This document shows, one piece after another, positions 13,151 through 23,565 of a stretch of DNA of 64,000 nt. Position numbers and translations under genes: made by a program. This DNA is from Pteria penguin (Eukaryota > Mollusca > Bivalvia > Pterioida > Pteriidae). The notes under the pieces are model-generated. The model saw nothing but the letters and a program-made list of their open reading frames with translations. It made no database searches and had not been told where the DNA came from. Each line of letters starts with the position of its first letter. Within the stretch, counting starts at the first letter, position 1. The stretch lies in contig CM068592.1 in assembly GCA_035048485.1 (NCBI GenBank), forward strand, positions 30,936,001 to 31,000,000, given 5' to 3'.

Positions 13151-14611
13151 ATGATTCCAGTGATGAGAAGCATTCTGATACTAATTCTTTTTGCAAAATG
13201 TCACAGTGCCAGTATTATCACTAAAGTTGTACGGGACAGCAACGATAATGGTGAAGCTGTGGATATCTCAGGGAAAAATTTGGACGCTGCGCATGCTCAT
13301 TTCATAGACTTCTGGTTACAAAATTCGGATGCACATCTACAAGATATACCAGGTCTGGTCATACCTCAGGATCCGTTTATGTTCGATCACTCTCATGCAC
13401 CCGAAACTATCACTGTTAAGCAAAAGACGACTAGTCATCCAAGTACAACCACGGACAGTCTTCTACATGAGAGTCCCAGCTTCAATATCTGGGGTCAATC
13501 TAAATGGAATGCAAAGCCTAATAAACCCATTAAATCGAATATCAGTCCAAATAGTAATTCTAATCATGAAAACAGTTTAGTTTCTAAGGTGGAATTAAAC
13601 TCTACCAAGAAATTATTAGAAAATGAAAATTCGAATTCTATAGGTCAATCGACTGACAATAACAAATCCTTGCCCGGAGCTGGACAGTCATTCTCTTTTC
13701 AAAATGATAAAGAAGCTCCAGTCTTCAGTGTTGGTATTGGGCAATTTGGGAATAATGATCCCACTAAGAGTTTTATTGTGCCATTTGGAAATGACCCTTT
13801 TGCGAATTTGATTCACCAAGATAACGTTCCAATTCAAAATGATAAGACTAAAAGTCGACAACAAAACAATGAAGTAATATTTGATATTTCAAAAACAGCG
13901 AAATCAATAACAACAACACTTCCTACAATAACTTCTAAACCAACTTCTGCAAAACCAACAACTACACAAACGACGACAGCTAAAAGCCCGACAACAGCAA
14001 CAACAATGATATCAACTGCTTCAACATTAAGGACAAAAACAACAACGACGGTGACAAATCAATCAACTATATCTAGAAATAAACCAGAGAGGTCCAATTT
14101 AACACAGTCACAAGATAGAAGATCTTTTACTATTCAGGAACTTAAAGAACAATTGCGCATTGCGAAGATTAAAGCCAAGAAAGAAGCAAGAGAGAAACAA
14201 ATGAAAGTAAGAAAAGCCCAAGCTGCAAAAAGGCGTAAAGAAAGACAAGAACGGTTTCGAAAACAACAGGAAACAATCAAAGCTGAGATGAAGAAGCAGC
14301 AAGACATTATAAGGAAAAGACAAGAAGAAAAAATAAGGAAAAGACAAAAGGCTCGACAGCTTGCTGTTGAAAAGGCTAAGCAAAAATGGTTGGAAAAAAT
14401 GAAAAAACGACAAGAAGCTAATAGACTTCGAATGGAAAAAAGACAAGAAAAAATACGAATACAAATGCAAAAGAGACAAGAAGCTCGAAAACGGGCCATT
14501 GAAGAAGCGAGAGCACGGTGGTTGAAAAAAGTCGAAAAACAAAAAGCTGCAAGAATGAGGCGTAAACAATCAATACAGAAATCAAATCACATTGTGTTAA
14601 TTAACAAATAG
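13151..14611 (+). CDS. Secreted Thr-rich, Lys/Arg/Gln-rich coiled-coil protein, function unknown
   Basis: A 486-residue frame with no recognised family. I start at the ATG directly after a strong acceptor (TTTCTTTTCAG, ending 13149). A second in-frame ATG at 13163 is the only one kept in the pseudogene copy and may be the true start. Residues 1 to about 21 look like a signal peptide (SILILILFAKCHSA). About residues 22-245 are Asn/Ser-rich and include two related patches ending DPFMFD and DPFANL. Residues 247-308 are a Thr/Ser/Lys-rich, mucin-like stretch. From about 325 to 476 the chain is almost all Lys, Arg, Gln, Glu and Ala, predicted as one long basic helix or coiled coil. It contains a roughly 40-residue repeat marked by KAKQKWLEKM and EARARWLKKV. 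A Cys-poor secreted basic protein of this layout would suit an extracellular matrix or shell-type role, but that is only inference. A polyadenylation signal AATAAA follows at 14652. No similarly intact copy remains in copy B. Confidence 0.8.
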   Translation: MIPVMRSILILILFAKCHSASIITKVVRDSNDNGEAVDISGKNLDAAHAHFIDFWLQNSDAHLQDIPGLVIPQDPFMFDHSHAPETITVKQKTTSHPSTTTDSLLHESPSFNIWGQSKWNAKPNKPIKSNISPNSNSNHENSLVSKVELNSTKKLLENENSNSIGQSTDNNKSLPGAGQSFSFQNDKEAPVFSVGIGQFGNNDPTKSFIVPFGNDPFANLIHQDNVPIQNDKTKSRQQNNEVIFDISKTAKSITTTLPTITSKPTSAKPTTTQTTTAKSPTTATTMISTASTLRTKTTTTVTNQSTISRNKPERSNLTQSQDRRSFTIQELKEQLRIAKIKAKKEAREKQMKVRKAQAAKRRKERQERFRKQQETIKAEMKKQQDIIRKRQEEKIRKRQKARQLAVEKAKQKWLEKMKKRQEANRLRMEKRQEKIRIQMQKRQEARKRAIEEARARWLKKVEKQKAARMRRKQSIQKSNHIVLINK

Positions 14612-14689
14612 GTCTTAATATAAAATTGCATAGGTACCTTTATGTAAAACAAATAAAGCGATAACATATCTAACAAAATCGAAAAATAG

Positions 14690-14870
14690 CTCAAAAAAGG
14701 ATTATTGAAGAAACGATGACTGAAAGGAGTCCAAAAACGAAAAGCTGCGTAGACAATACTTACAGGAAAAGAGTAATGAAAACAAATTTCATATTGTAGT
14801 TTTAAAAAAAATGAATGTTTGGTATAAAATTACATAGCTACCTTATGTAAAACAAATAATTGTGTCTAAC
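14690..14870 (+). repeat. Decayed duplicate of the secreted gene's 3' end
   Basis: This stretch matches about 14475-14660 (last about 45 codons plus start of the 3' UTR) at an offset near 210 bp. Shared pieces are ATTGAAGAA, CGAAAAACAAAAAGCTGC in the gene against CAAAAACGAAAAGCTGCG here, AAATCAAATCACATTGT against AACAAATTTCATATTGT, and TATGTAAAACAAATAA. The frame is broken. Confidence 0.75.
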
Positions 14871-17815
14871 CAAATAGCTGTAAAATATTCCTGCTGATTT
14901 AAAATCATAAATTCTTTATATTTGTAATCCAACACGTTAAGATAATACTGTTATGCCAAAACCTAGATCTAAATAGTTTCTGAAATGTGAATTGTAATAT
15001 AGATTGTGTACATATTGAGCTTATTACTTCTATTTTATCTAGGTTTATGAACTCATATTAAGTTCACAACTAATGTAGTTTAATAGACTTTAGATATTCT
15101 TATTGCTATTGTATATATATACTTAGTTTAGTGTATATTGGAAATGTATAATGTATTTAAATTTCTTAGAATCATGAATTATGCTTACTATATTCTTTGA
15201 GAATCATTGCACTGTCTTATGATTGATGTATGATATATATGCACCGACATGTATTCAAACATTTCTCTAATTATTGCATATAAGAACTGTTAAATAGTTT
15301 GTAATAAATTACTGATTATACATACATGTTAATCTTCAACACTCATAATATCTTCAGTACCAGTTAGCTTAATAACACCTAGTAGAAACCACGGCGGACG
15401 TGTCCGATCAGCAGGAGATGCTCAATGTCACTGATCTCACCCTTTTCTAAGTCCATTAAAACCGGTGCGTTATGTATGATAAGTGAATCTTACTGACATC
15501 TGGCATCGGCTCTGAGGCCTTCAAATACTAAATAGTATCCTAAGTATATATTTGTTAGTACCACATTGAAATATTATGAGCACTGCGTATCAATCGTGAC
15601 TGCAATACCACTTAGTCTTTCATTATCTTTTACTTTATTAATATACATATGTTTTGTACTCCATTTTAAACTGATGTTATACTATCAATCTTATATTTTA
15701 TAGCTCCATGGTGACTTCTGTCACATAACTGAGCCAGTAACTCCTCTTTTTTCTTTTATAATATAAAATACGAGACTGGTGCAGTACGAGCATTAAGTAC
15801 AATTACTGGTCCAAAGAAATTGTAGTCGGATATTCTCCGATTACGACTTTGATAACTACTCCAGAAATTTATTTGAATGGAATATAAAAATAGAGAATAT
15901 TGGAGTGAGTGTAATGTAAAATACGAAAATGTAAATTTAACACTATCAGTATCACAAATACGCTGTCTCTCTCTTGTTTTTAGAATGTGTCTTAAATATA
16001 TAATATATACACGTGTTACCAAACATGTGTATAAATACACCTTATATATCGTCTAGTATCAGATAAGGTTGAAGGAATTTGTAGTAAAGGAGGTTATGTG
16101 GTGGAGAGAGAGAGAGTGAAACACGTTTTAGGTAGGACAGCTGTTGATGAAAATTATTTTTGTCATCTATTAAATAACACATAATACCAATTTTATCATA
16201 AGAAGAATACATCCACATACATTGAACAGTGTATTGGGGATGACACTTTGCAGCAAATGAGCTGGTCTAATAACAAGAAATGTGCTATTTGTAGGGGGAA
16301 CATTTGGTGAACCTTAGTCAAACACATTACTTATTTTACCAAGCTTTCAATTCATATGCGATGAATTCATGAAAATCCTATAAATTAAATGTATAGAAAA
16401 CATGAAAAAGGAGAGGTCGAATGGCAAATATAGAACAAAAGGTATTGAATGAATTGAGACTACAGAAGCGTGTACAGGATAACCGTTAGGTCAATATGAA
16501 TAAATAAAAGTTATTTGAATAGATTTCTTGTAATACTTATTTATTTTTAATAGATTTTCACTATGAATGTAGTAATGCAGTAATTGAATAATACAGATGT
16601 TTATTCATTTTAACCCAAACTTTAAGATTTCCATTCCTCTTAAAAATATGGGATAGAAATGAACTTTTGATCATATTTTTCTTTCAGGAATGGAAACATT
16701 GTGGTCACGTGATGGTGAAAGAAATTTAATTTGTAAATAATTTTCATTATTTCAAATGACTATTTATCCGTTTAAAAATAGTTTTAGAAAATCTGTTAAA
16801 AAATTATAATTTCAAAAGAGTACCACTGGTTGTCAGATATTTATTATAATTATTATTATCATTATCATCATTATCATTATTATTATTATCATTATTATTA
16901 TTATTGTTGTTGTTGGTGTTGTTGTTGTTGTTGTTGTCTCTGACGTCATATTGCAGGAACAGCTATCAATTTACAAATCTAAATATTAGTCCAGCAGTAA
17001 CGTCGAAAGGGTCTATTAATTATTTATTATGTAAATATAACATTTTGTTCTGAGGGCTAGGCGACTTTCAGTTAAGCTGCTCAACCAGGGTTATATATTT
17101 CCTAGACTAGCAACGTCACTGAGGGAGTTCTACGGTCGTTACGAGACTCTGTACTACAAGGGTACCTACTTTGACTTCTCCATATATAAATACATATGGA
17201 ATTAAAAGATTTGACTCTTTCTTCTGTGTTGCTAGCGAGCAGGAGATGCTCACTCTCCCCGGGCACCTGATCTCACTCCATCACAGGGGTTCACATATGC
17301 TCTTCAAGTAGACATAGTTTGTTATTTTCCACTTGTTTTTCATTTTCACTGATTTTGCATGTCTTCTGGTTTCATGATTTTTAGACTTATGGTTTGGATT
17401 TATCCATCATCTTTACATTATACATTGTTTACGTTGTTTTGCGTTATTGCGCAAAATAGTATACATGTGCGTAATTTACGATGTAATTAATTGTTTGTTG
17501 ACGTTAATATTAGATCTATATCGTTATAATGTAATGATTTATTTTACCTAAGTGTTGACAAAATTTCCGTTTAATTTTTTCACTTGCTAAAGGTCAGGAG
17601 GCCGAAAATTTGTGAAAAAGTGTTGTTATTTTTTATACTTGTATATACTTGCCTTTGGAGGACTTAAAAATATATATATTACATTATTAACAGTGCATTT
17701 CTATGGAATCCGGATAGGGCCATATTCACTTCATCGAATTGTAAAGTTGGATAACTGAAACGTATGGATTCTGAATAGGGCCATATTTAAACCATCGTAT
17801 TGTAAAGTTGGATAT
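14871..17815. other. Spacer between the secreted-protein gene and the GCGATG array
   Basis: No exon was found. It contains a fragment of the GGAGATGCTCA..GGGCACCTGATCTCAC dispersed family at about 15395-15460 and again at 17240-17290, and a 60 bp retroelement tail end (GGTGACTTCTGTCACATAAC) at 15700-15758. A block at 16105-16300 is conserved with 26110-26320 in copy B. The rest is AT-rich and unassigned. Confidence 0.55.
16845..16937. repeat. Compound ATT/ATC/GTT microsatellite
   Basis: Runs of ATT and ATC trinucleotides switch to (TTG)n, ending at 16935. Confidence 0.9.
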
Positions 17816-17819
17816 CTGA

Positions 17820-18612
17820 AAAGCGATGATGCGACGGTGCGATGGTGCGATGATGCGATGGCGATGGTGGGATAGTGCGATGGCGATGACGCGATAATGC
17901 GATGGCGATAACGCGATGATGTGATAGTGCGATAGTGATGACACGATGATGAGATGATGAGATCGCGATGACGCAATAGTGCGATGGCGATGATGCAATG
18001 GTGCGATAACGAGATGGTGCAATGACTATGAAGCGAAGAAACATCGCTTCATCGTCTACGCACTATCGCCTCATCGCTATCGCATTATCGCACCATCGCA
18101 TCATCGCCTTTTCATAGTTTATTAGTTTTATTATGTAGATGTATATCTATCCATGTCCGTTTGAGAGAATGACTGACATTGATGATAATTATATACGCAC
18201 ATAGCAAAACTAATAAAATATGAAAAGGCGATGATGCGATGGTGCGATAATGCGATGGCGATGACGATAAAGCGATGGTCGCACCATCGCATCATCGCAT
18301 CATCGCCATCACACCATCCCATTATCGCACCATCGCTTCATCACCATCGCACTATCGCGTCATCGCAATCGCATCATCGCCATCGCACTATGGCATCATT
18401 GCATCATCGCGTTATCGCCATTGCACTATTGCGTTATTGCCATCGCATCTTCGCCATTGCACTATCGCACTATCGCATCATCGCGTTATCGTCATTGCAT
18501 TATCGTGTCATCGCCATCGCACTACTGCGTTATCGGCATCGCATCATCGCATCATCGCGTTATTGCCATTGCATTATCGTGTCATCGTCATCGCACTATC
18601 GCACCATCGCGA
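17820..18612. repeat. GCGATG/CATCGC array that switches strand several times
   Basis: Short-period array of GCGAT-type units. It reads GCGATG on the plus strand at 17820-18037, CATCGC at 18040-18110, GCGATG again at 18224-18278 and CATCGC at 18279-18612. The two central blocks plus flanking unique sequence form a long inverted repeat (18078-18132 against 18210-18258) around a loop of about 75 bp. Several long His/Ser/Arg frames on both strands are repeat translation. The array is absent from the matching place in copy B. Confidence 0.93.
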
Positions 18613-18659
18613 TCGACCTCTGTCATACCACTGAGTCAGATGCTTTTATCTTTTCCTTT

Positions 18660-18810
18660 CCAGGGATGAAACATTCACCACAATATGTAACACGCTGTAC
18701 AAATTGCAACATCAATATGGCATTCATGTGTAACATTTTTAAAAGTTGTAACAATCTATGCGTATAGTCGTTAGTTATCTAAGTGTACATTCTATCACAT
18801 AACTTTCACG
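18660..18810 (+). other. Candidate 5' UTR exon of transporter gene A
   Basis: This block is conserved with 28250-28468 in copy B, and both end in an aligned splice donor: TTTCACG|GTAAGT here and TTTCACG|GTAGGT there. The next acceptor is 19231. The 5' end is not defined. Conservation of the donor in both paralogs is the only evidence. Confidence 0.35.
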
Positions 18811-19085
18811 GTAAGTGAAAACGAATAAACATGCCAAACAAATTATACTTAAACTTGTGAATTAAATGTGCTTCCCAAGGACGGAATTGTGTTTGCAGTG
18901 TACATGTATATGTAATCTAACTCTTTGTGACACTTTACATTTATTAAATGCAAATAGATATTTTTCAGCATAAATTCTAAATACTTGTTTTGACTACAGT
19001 AGACTGTGTCATTTATGAGGTAATATCGCATTCCAATCCACCTCTCCTGAAGTTCAAAAGCGATATTTAAACCTTAGCGTCGAAC

Positions 19086-19089
<4 letters not shown>

Positions 19090-19122
<33 letters not shown>
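19090..19122. repeat. (TTGA)n microsatellite
   Basis: Eight or so tetranucleotide units. The equivalent place in copy B (28630-28665) carries an unrelated (ATTC)n tract. Confidence 0.9.
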
Positions 19123-19240
19123 ACTGTAAGTTGACAGATATTCGATATCAGTACTTTTCTAGTTGTCTATGTTTTCATGTTAACACTTTAGTACTTCATT
19201 TGCTCATTGTAAATTGTGTGTTAATTTTCAGAAAATAAAA

Positions 19241-22200
19241 ATGCGCGAATCAGATGAAATACAACACGGAATATCGCATCAAAATACCGAAGACGAGACG
19301 ATTCCCTTCACATCCTCCTCTGATCAAATACCTCATAACAGTTTCAATGCCGTCGAAGTAAATGATTCAACAGCTCTAAGTTTCTGCAATAGATTCAGAT
19401 CCGATGTGGAATACAGGAAAAATTATATTCTTACACTCAATCTCATTTCATCCTACTTCATTTTGGTGAGTTTTTCAATGTTTTATGATTTTGATATCAT
19501 GTTATAACATATTTTTTTGTTATTTTACATTTTCTAAATCTAATGATATGATTAAGTTTTCTTGATATTTGGGGCATTTATGATGGACATTCCCCACCCC
19601 TCACTCATCCAGAGTACTTGCTCTCACCTCTCTCACATTCCTCCCGGGCACCCTCTCTCTCACCTGTCATCACAGTGTCCGTGAATAAGAACCACGCTAC
19701 AAACTGCGAAAAAAGTTCGTATTTAATTTCGATATAATGTCGCAGAGATGCAGCCTCACTTCTGTTATTATTCAATTTATGGTAATAATTGTGATCTAAA
19801 AATCTATCGTGGAATACTACGCCTGTCATTTAGACACTGTGACCTTATCCTTGTATATATGACCTTAAAAATCAATAGTGTTCTATTCGCCAGTCATAAG
19901 AAATAAGTGTGCAAAATTTATATGTTCTAGGATAAACAGTTTGGTCTGTACCTTGTTTACAAGTTGCGTTCTCAAAAATTTGCTATTTTGGGCCTCCAAA
20001 ATTACCCTGACCTTGGCACTTAATATTGAAAATCAGTAGGATTCGTCCTCATACTATATGAAATAAGTGTACCAAGTCTGAAAGTTCTAGACTAAATGGT
20101 GTTCTCTGTATCATGTCACCAACAGACCCACAACGCCATGCCATAATACGTCCGTCTGCTACGGGCGTATAAACATCAATACCACTACGTCGTAAACATC
20201 TACAAATGTGAATGCACTAGTTAATCTTTTATACGCAGTAACAATAAATCTAACTTTGTCAAAATCTTAAAATTAAAATTTGTTCTTGTTTGTTTTGTTC
20301 TCTTTATGGAGGATTATCTATAAATTTTCAAATGTTTGTCCCATGATTGTGCTGCTTTTGTGTGGGAAGGTGGGCGCACGTAAACCGGTTAACCACAGTG
20401 AGTGAGTGACGTTTATTACTTACACTGACCGTCCTAAGTCGGTATCGTTACCGCTGCACAATCGAATATATATATATATACAGTGCTGAATGATATTTGT
20501 TTCATGTTATGTAAGGGCAATTACAGCGGGTGTTGGCTAGCCAAACAGGAGATGCTCACTCCTCCTTCCGGGCACCTGATCTCATCTCTGAATTTCAGGG
20601 GTTCGTGAATGTTCCATGTGGTACATTGTTGTTAGTGTCATAATCATGTGATACCAGTTACTGTTGTTTTTTACATTGATAAATCGCCTTAGAAATCGAA
20701 CCCGGGTCTTCAGTTTTGAAGTTCAATTCAATACCACTACACCAGTATGACCCGTAAATTTACATTTTAAATGCATTGTCTTTTGTGTTGTTTACAGGGA
20801 TGGATGATGGGTCAAACAGGTCCAGCATTTCTCGATCTTCAACTCATCACAAATGTTACTCTAGAACGTGGTTCAGCATTTTTCACGGCTGCAGCGGTTG
20901 GATACTTGTTAGGGACTATTTTGACAGGAATAGTCTATAATAAGATAGAAACGAAGGTCTTTCTGATATTTATATCTATATGTGGGATTTCATTAACTAC
21001 GGTTGCCATACCGTGGTGTTCTAGCTTTGAGGTGATGATTTTTGTACAGTTGCTGAAAGGAACCTTTTGTGGGATTTTAGACACAAGTAAGAAAATTTAT
21101 CTTTTGATTATAATTTCGGGGTATTTTTCAAATGATTTTTCCTAATTTCTTTTACTTCTATCAGCTCATTGTTGTTGTGAAAAAGACCACTTGTTTGACT
21201 AAATATGTCATACGCCTTCTCTGGTGATGCTTGGTTGTGAGAATTACTATTGTTTTATTTCTACATCCCTCACACGTGTTACAAAAGAAATGACTGAAGA
21301 CATGTAATCAAGCTGTGTGACACACATCACCAAGGAGATGCCAATAAAACACGATAATGTTTAAATAAACACAGAAAACGATATTACAAATATATTGGAA
21401 TGTACTGCAGTCATGATACCGACTTAGGACGTTGAGTTAAGGTACCAAACTTCACTCAAGTGGTGTGGTTAACCGTTTTACGGGCGCCTAACTTTCCACC
21501 CAAAGCAAAAAAACAGCAGAAACAAGACAAACATTTAAGAATTTGTATCTCCATATAGAGAACAAGGAAAAACAGGTTTCTAAAGACGATAGTACTGTAA
21601 CATTTCTGTGTCTGCTGTATGTTTGAACATGGCATGGAAACATGGTACGCCGAACAGGTGGCACTTACTTGTTCGACAGCTCGTCTCAACTTTTTTTATC
21701 AAAGGTCCATAAACGTCCTCCATTTTGTTGTAAGTACCACACTCACATAACCTAGTGTTCATTGCTTCGGCACTAAAACGAAAAGCCCTACTTGTACATA
21801 TATAAAATATTCAAATCTAAGGATCATATTCCTTATCATACAGATAGTTCTATTCTTAGATGGTGTTTTGACTCTCTTAGTTAGGTTCTTTTAAGAAATC
21901 GGTTTGCTCTTGAATTTCTTGGATTTCAACAGTTTCGCTAAATAAGAATCACTGCAGAGACATTGTTCTTACTGCTCAAATAAGAATCAGTATACATGTA
22001 GATGTTCTAGTATTATCATTTTCGTGCAAACTGTTACATAACATCTACATGCTGAAATAAATTATATTTGATTCGAGTTTCAGCTCCACAATCATTCCAG
22101 AAAATATTCAACAAAGTCTAAAGTCTTGTGTCAGATAGCATAAAGATACAAAAGGCAAAAAGATTTCAACGCTGGGTACATAACATAATTATAAAGAGAG

Positions 22201-23400
22201 TAAATCAGTACAGAAAGTGTTACAGACATCATCAGAAATATATAATGTCCAGGAAAGATCACACGTTAAATATGTTGTTATCCATATCCATTGTGAGCCA
22301 GCCTAGTCTTAGGGTGGATCCATCGCTTAGGTCTAATTTTTCAGACAGAAGAGATTAACATGTAGGTGCAATAATCTTAATAAAATATTAATAAGGGAAA
22401 ACTCCATATTTATTGAATAACTGTTGCCCTCGTTTCAGGTGGAAATACCCTCCTTTCCAGAACATGGGGAAGTGACGGAAGAATGTTCATGCAGTCTTTA
22501 CACTTTGGATATGCTTTAGGAGGAGCAATATCTCCACTGGCCATTGCTCCATTTCTAACTCCAGAAAGGCAAAAGCCCCTGTTACATAATATTACAGAGA
22601 CGCCACATGAAAACACAAGTTCAATTCACCATTCAAATGATAGTTCAGAAAATATGATTCATGACACAAACCGTATACATATTACTAACGAGGATTCTAT
22701 TCTGTATGTAGGATTTTCTATATCAGCTGCAATTGCATTTATCTGTGCCATTCCTGTGTTTATCATTTTATTCCAAAATTGGCAATGTACTGGCAAAACA
22801 TTAAAAAGTGAGGGTGAAAAAGAATCCGATGATAACGATACAAATTTGAAAGAAACCGCTGAAAATGACCAAACTGTTTACGAAATTAAGACAAGCGAAT
22901 GCGGATATATTTTTAAGAAAACTTTAGTCATCATTGTTTTAACATCAATTTTAGTGCTTGATTGTTCCGTGGAGGACACATTTATGTCTTTCCTGTCAAC
23001 ATTTTGTGTGAGACAATTAACATGGACAAAGACAAAAGGTGCTCTCATTACTTCAGCATTTTGGGGTGCATTCGCCCTCGGTAGATTATCGGGTATCATT
23101 TTAGTAAATTTTTTCGCCCCTGTTACTCTCATTTTCTTATTTTCATCAATGGAGTTACTATCATTTTGTGGCATTTTCGTCTCTTCTTGGCTGAATTGTC
23201 ATGTAGGTATGTGGATGTTTACTCCTTTACTAGGATTTTCAGTGTCTGTTATATTCCCCACGATATTCACATGGACAGAGGAATCATTCTTGAAAGTAAC
23301 CGTTCGCATTTCATCGTTATTTCTGTTTGGGGCATGCTGTGGATCTTCAATTAATCCCATTATTCTCGGTAAAATCATGGACCAATATTCTGATATGTGA
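19241..23400 (+). CDS. NaGLT1/MFSD4-like major facilitator transporter A, ends early at TGA
   Basis: Three coding exons: 19241-19465, 20798-21086 and 22439-23400, joined in phases 0 and 1 with GT..AG borders, giving 491 residues. The family (sodium-dependent glucose transporter 1 / MFSD4) carries sugars across membranes with 12 membrane segments. It is recognised here by the first-helix block GWMMGQTGPAFLDLQ, the loop GIVYNKIETK in the motif A position, ILDTSGGN, HFGYALGG and WGAFALGRLSG, and by TWTEESF before the last helices. A long loop near exon 3 residues 45-80 has several N-x-S/T sites. The frame meets TGA at 23398 where the paralog has TGT (Cys). The next 54 codons stay open to TAA at 23563 and match the paralog, so the lost part is helix 12 and the tail. 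It is either a recent nonsense allele, a shortened protein, or recoded. Exon 2 differs from the paralog at 9 of 96 residues. Confidence 0.85.
19585..20175. repeat. Dispersed repeats in intron 1 of transporter A
   Basis: About 19585-19690 is a fragment of the CTCCCGGGCACC dispersed family. About 19830-20130 holds two diverged units built around AAATCAATAGTGTTC / AAATCAGTAGGATTC and AAATAAGTGTNCNAA, with GACCTT words, of the bivalve dispersed type. No coding content was seen. Confidence 0.5.
20340..20700 (+). mobile_element. Retroelement tail fragment plus fold-back family arm
   Basis: 20345-20470 carries GTGGGAAGGTGGGC, GTAAACCGGTTAACCA and GACCGTCCTAAGTCGGTATC, all landmarks of the tail at 34.38-34.46 kb. 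20500-20670 then matches the left arm of the element at 9.1 kb, including GGGCACCTGATCTCA and CAGGGGTTCG. Confidence 0.65.
21405..21570 (-). mobile_element. Retroelement tail fragment in intron 2 of transporter A
   Basis: ATACCGACTTAGGACG, GGTGTGGTTAACCGTTTTAC and GAGAACAAGGAAAAACAGG match the 34.3-34.46 kb tail in reverse orientation. It is absent from the equivalent intron in copy B, so it was inserted after duplication or lost from copy B. Confidence 0.65.
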
Positions 23401-23565
23401 TTTATATATTTGTTATCAGGCGAAGCTGTTGTGTTTTATAGTATGTTATTTGTAGCACTATTTATATCCAAGCGTATTGTAGGGCTAGGAAAACACTCTC
23501 TTGATAATGTTATTACTTCAAACTCGGACTTTGGTGAAGATTGCCTCACTACTGATAACCTATAA
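23401..23565 (+). pseudogene. Former C-terminal part of transporter A beyond the TGA
   Basis: 54 sense codons in the same frame as exon 3, ending at TAA 23563-23565. They align without gaps to codons after the Cys in paralog B for most of the length (LLSGEAVVFY and ISKRIVG are shared), so they encoded helix 12 and the cytoplasmic tail until recently. Only the TGA separates them from the transporter frame. Confidence 0.85.

Noticed and set aside
14108..14569. Minus-strand frames of 121 and 153 codons, Phe/Ser-rich
   Set aside because: Shadow of the Lys/Arg-rich helix in the secreted-protein gene: AAA/AAG codons read in reverse give Phe, Leu and Ser.
17726..18767. His/Ser/Arg-rich frames up to 178 codons on both strands
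   Set aside because: Translation of the GCGATG/CATCGC array. Overlapping frames on both strands have equal length and no unique sequence.
19214..19507. Transporter A start at an earlier codon (19214)
   Set aside because: That frame begins at GTG inside the polypyrimidine tract of the acceptor ending 19231. The first ATG after the acceptor is 19241.
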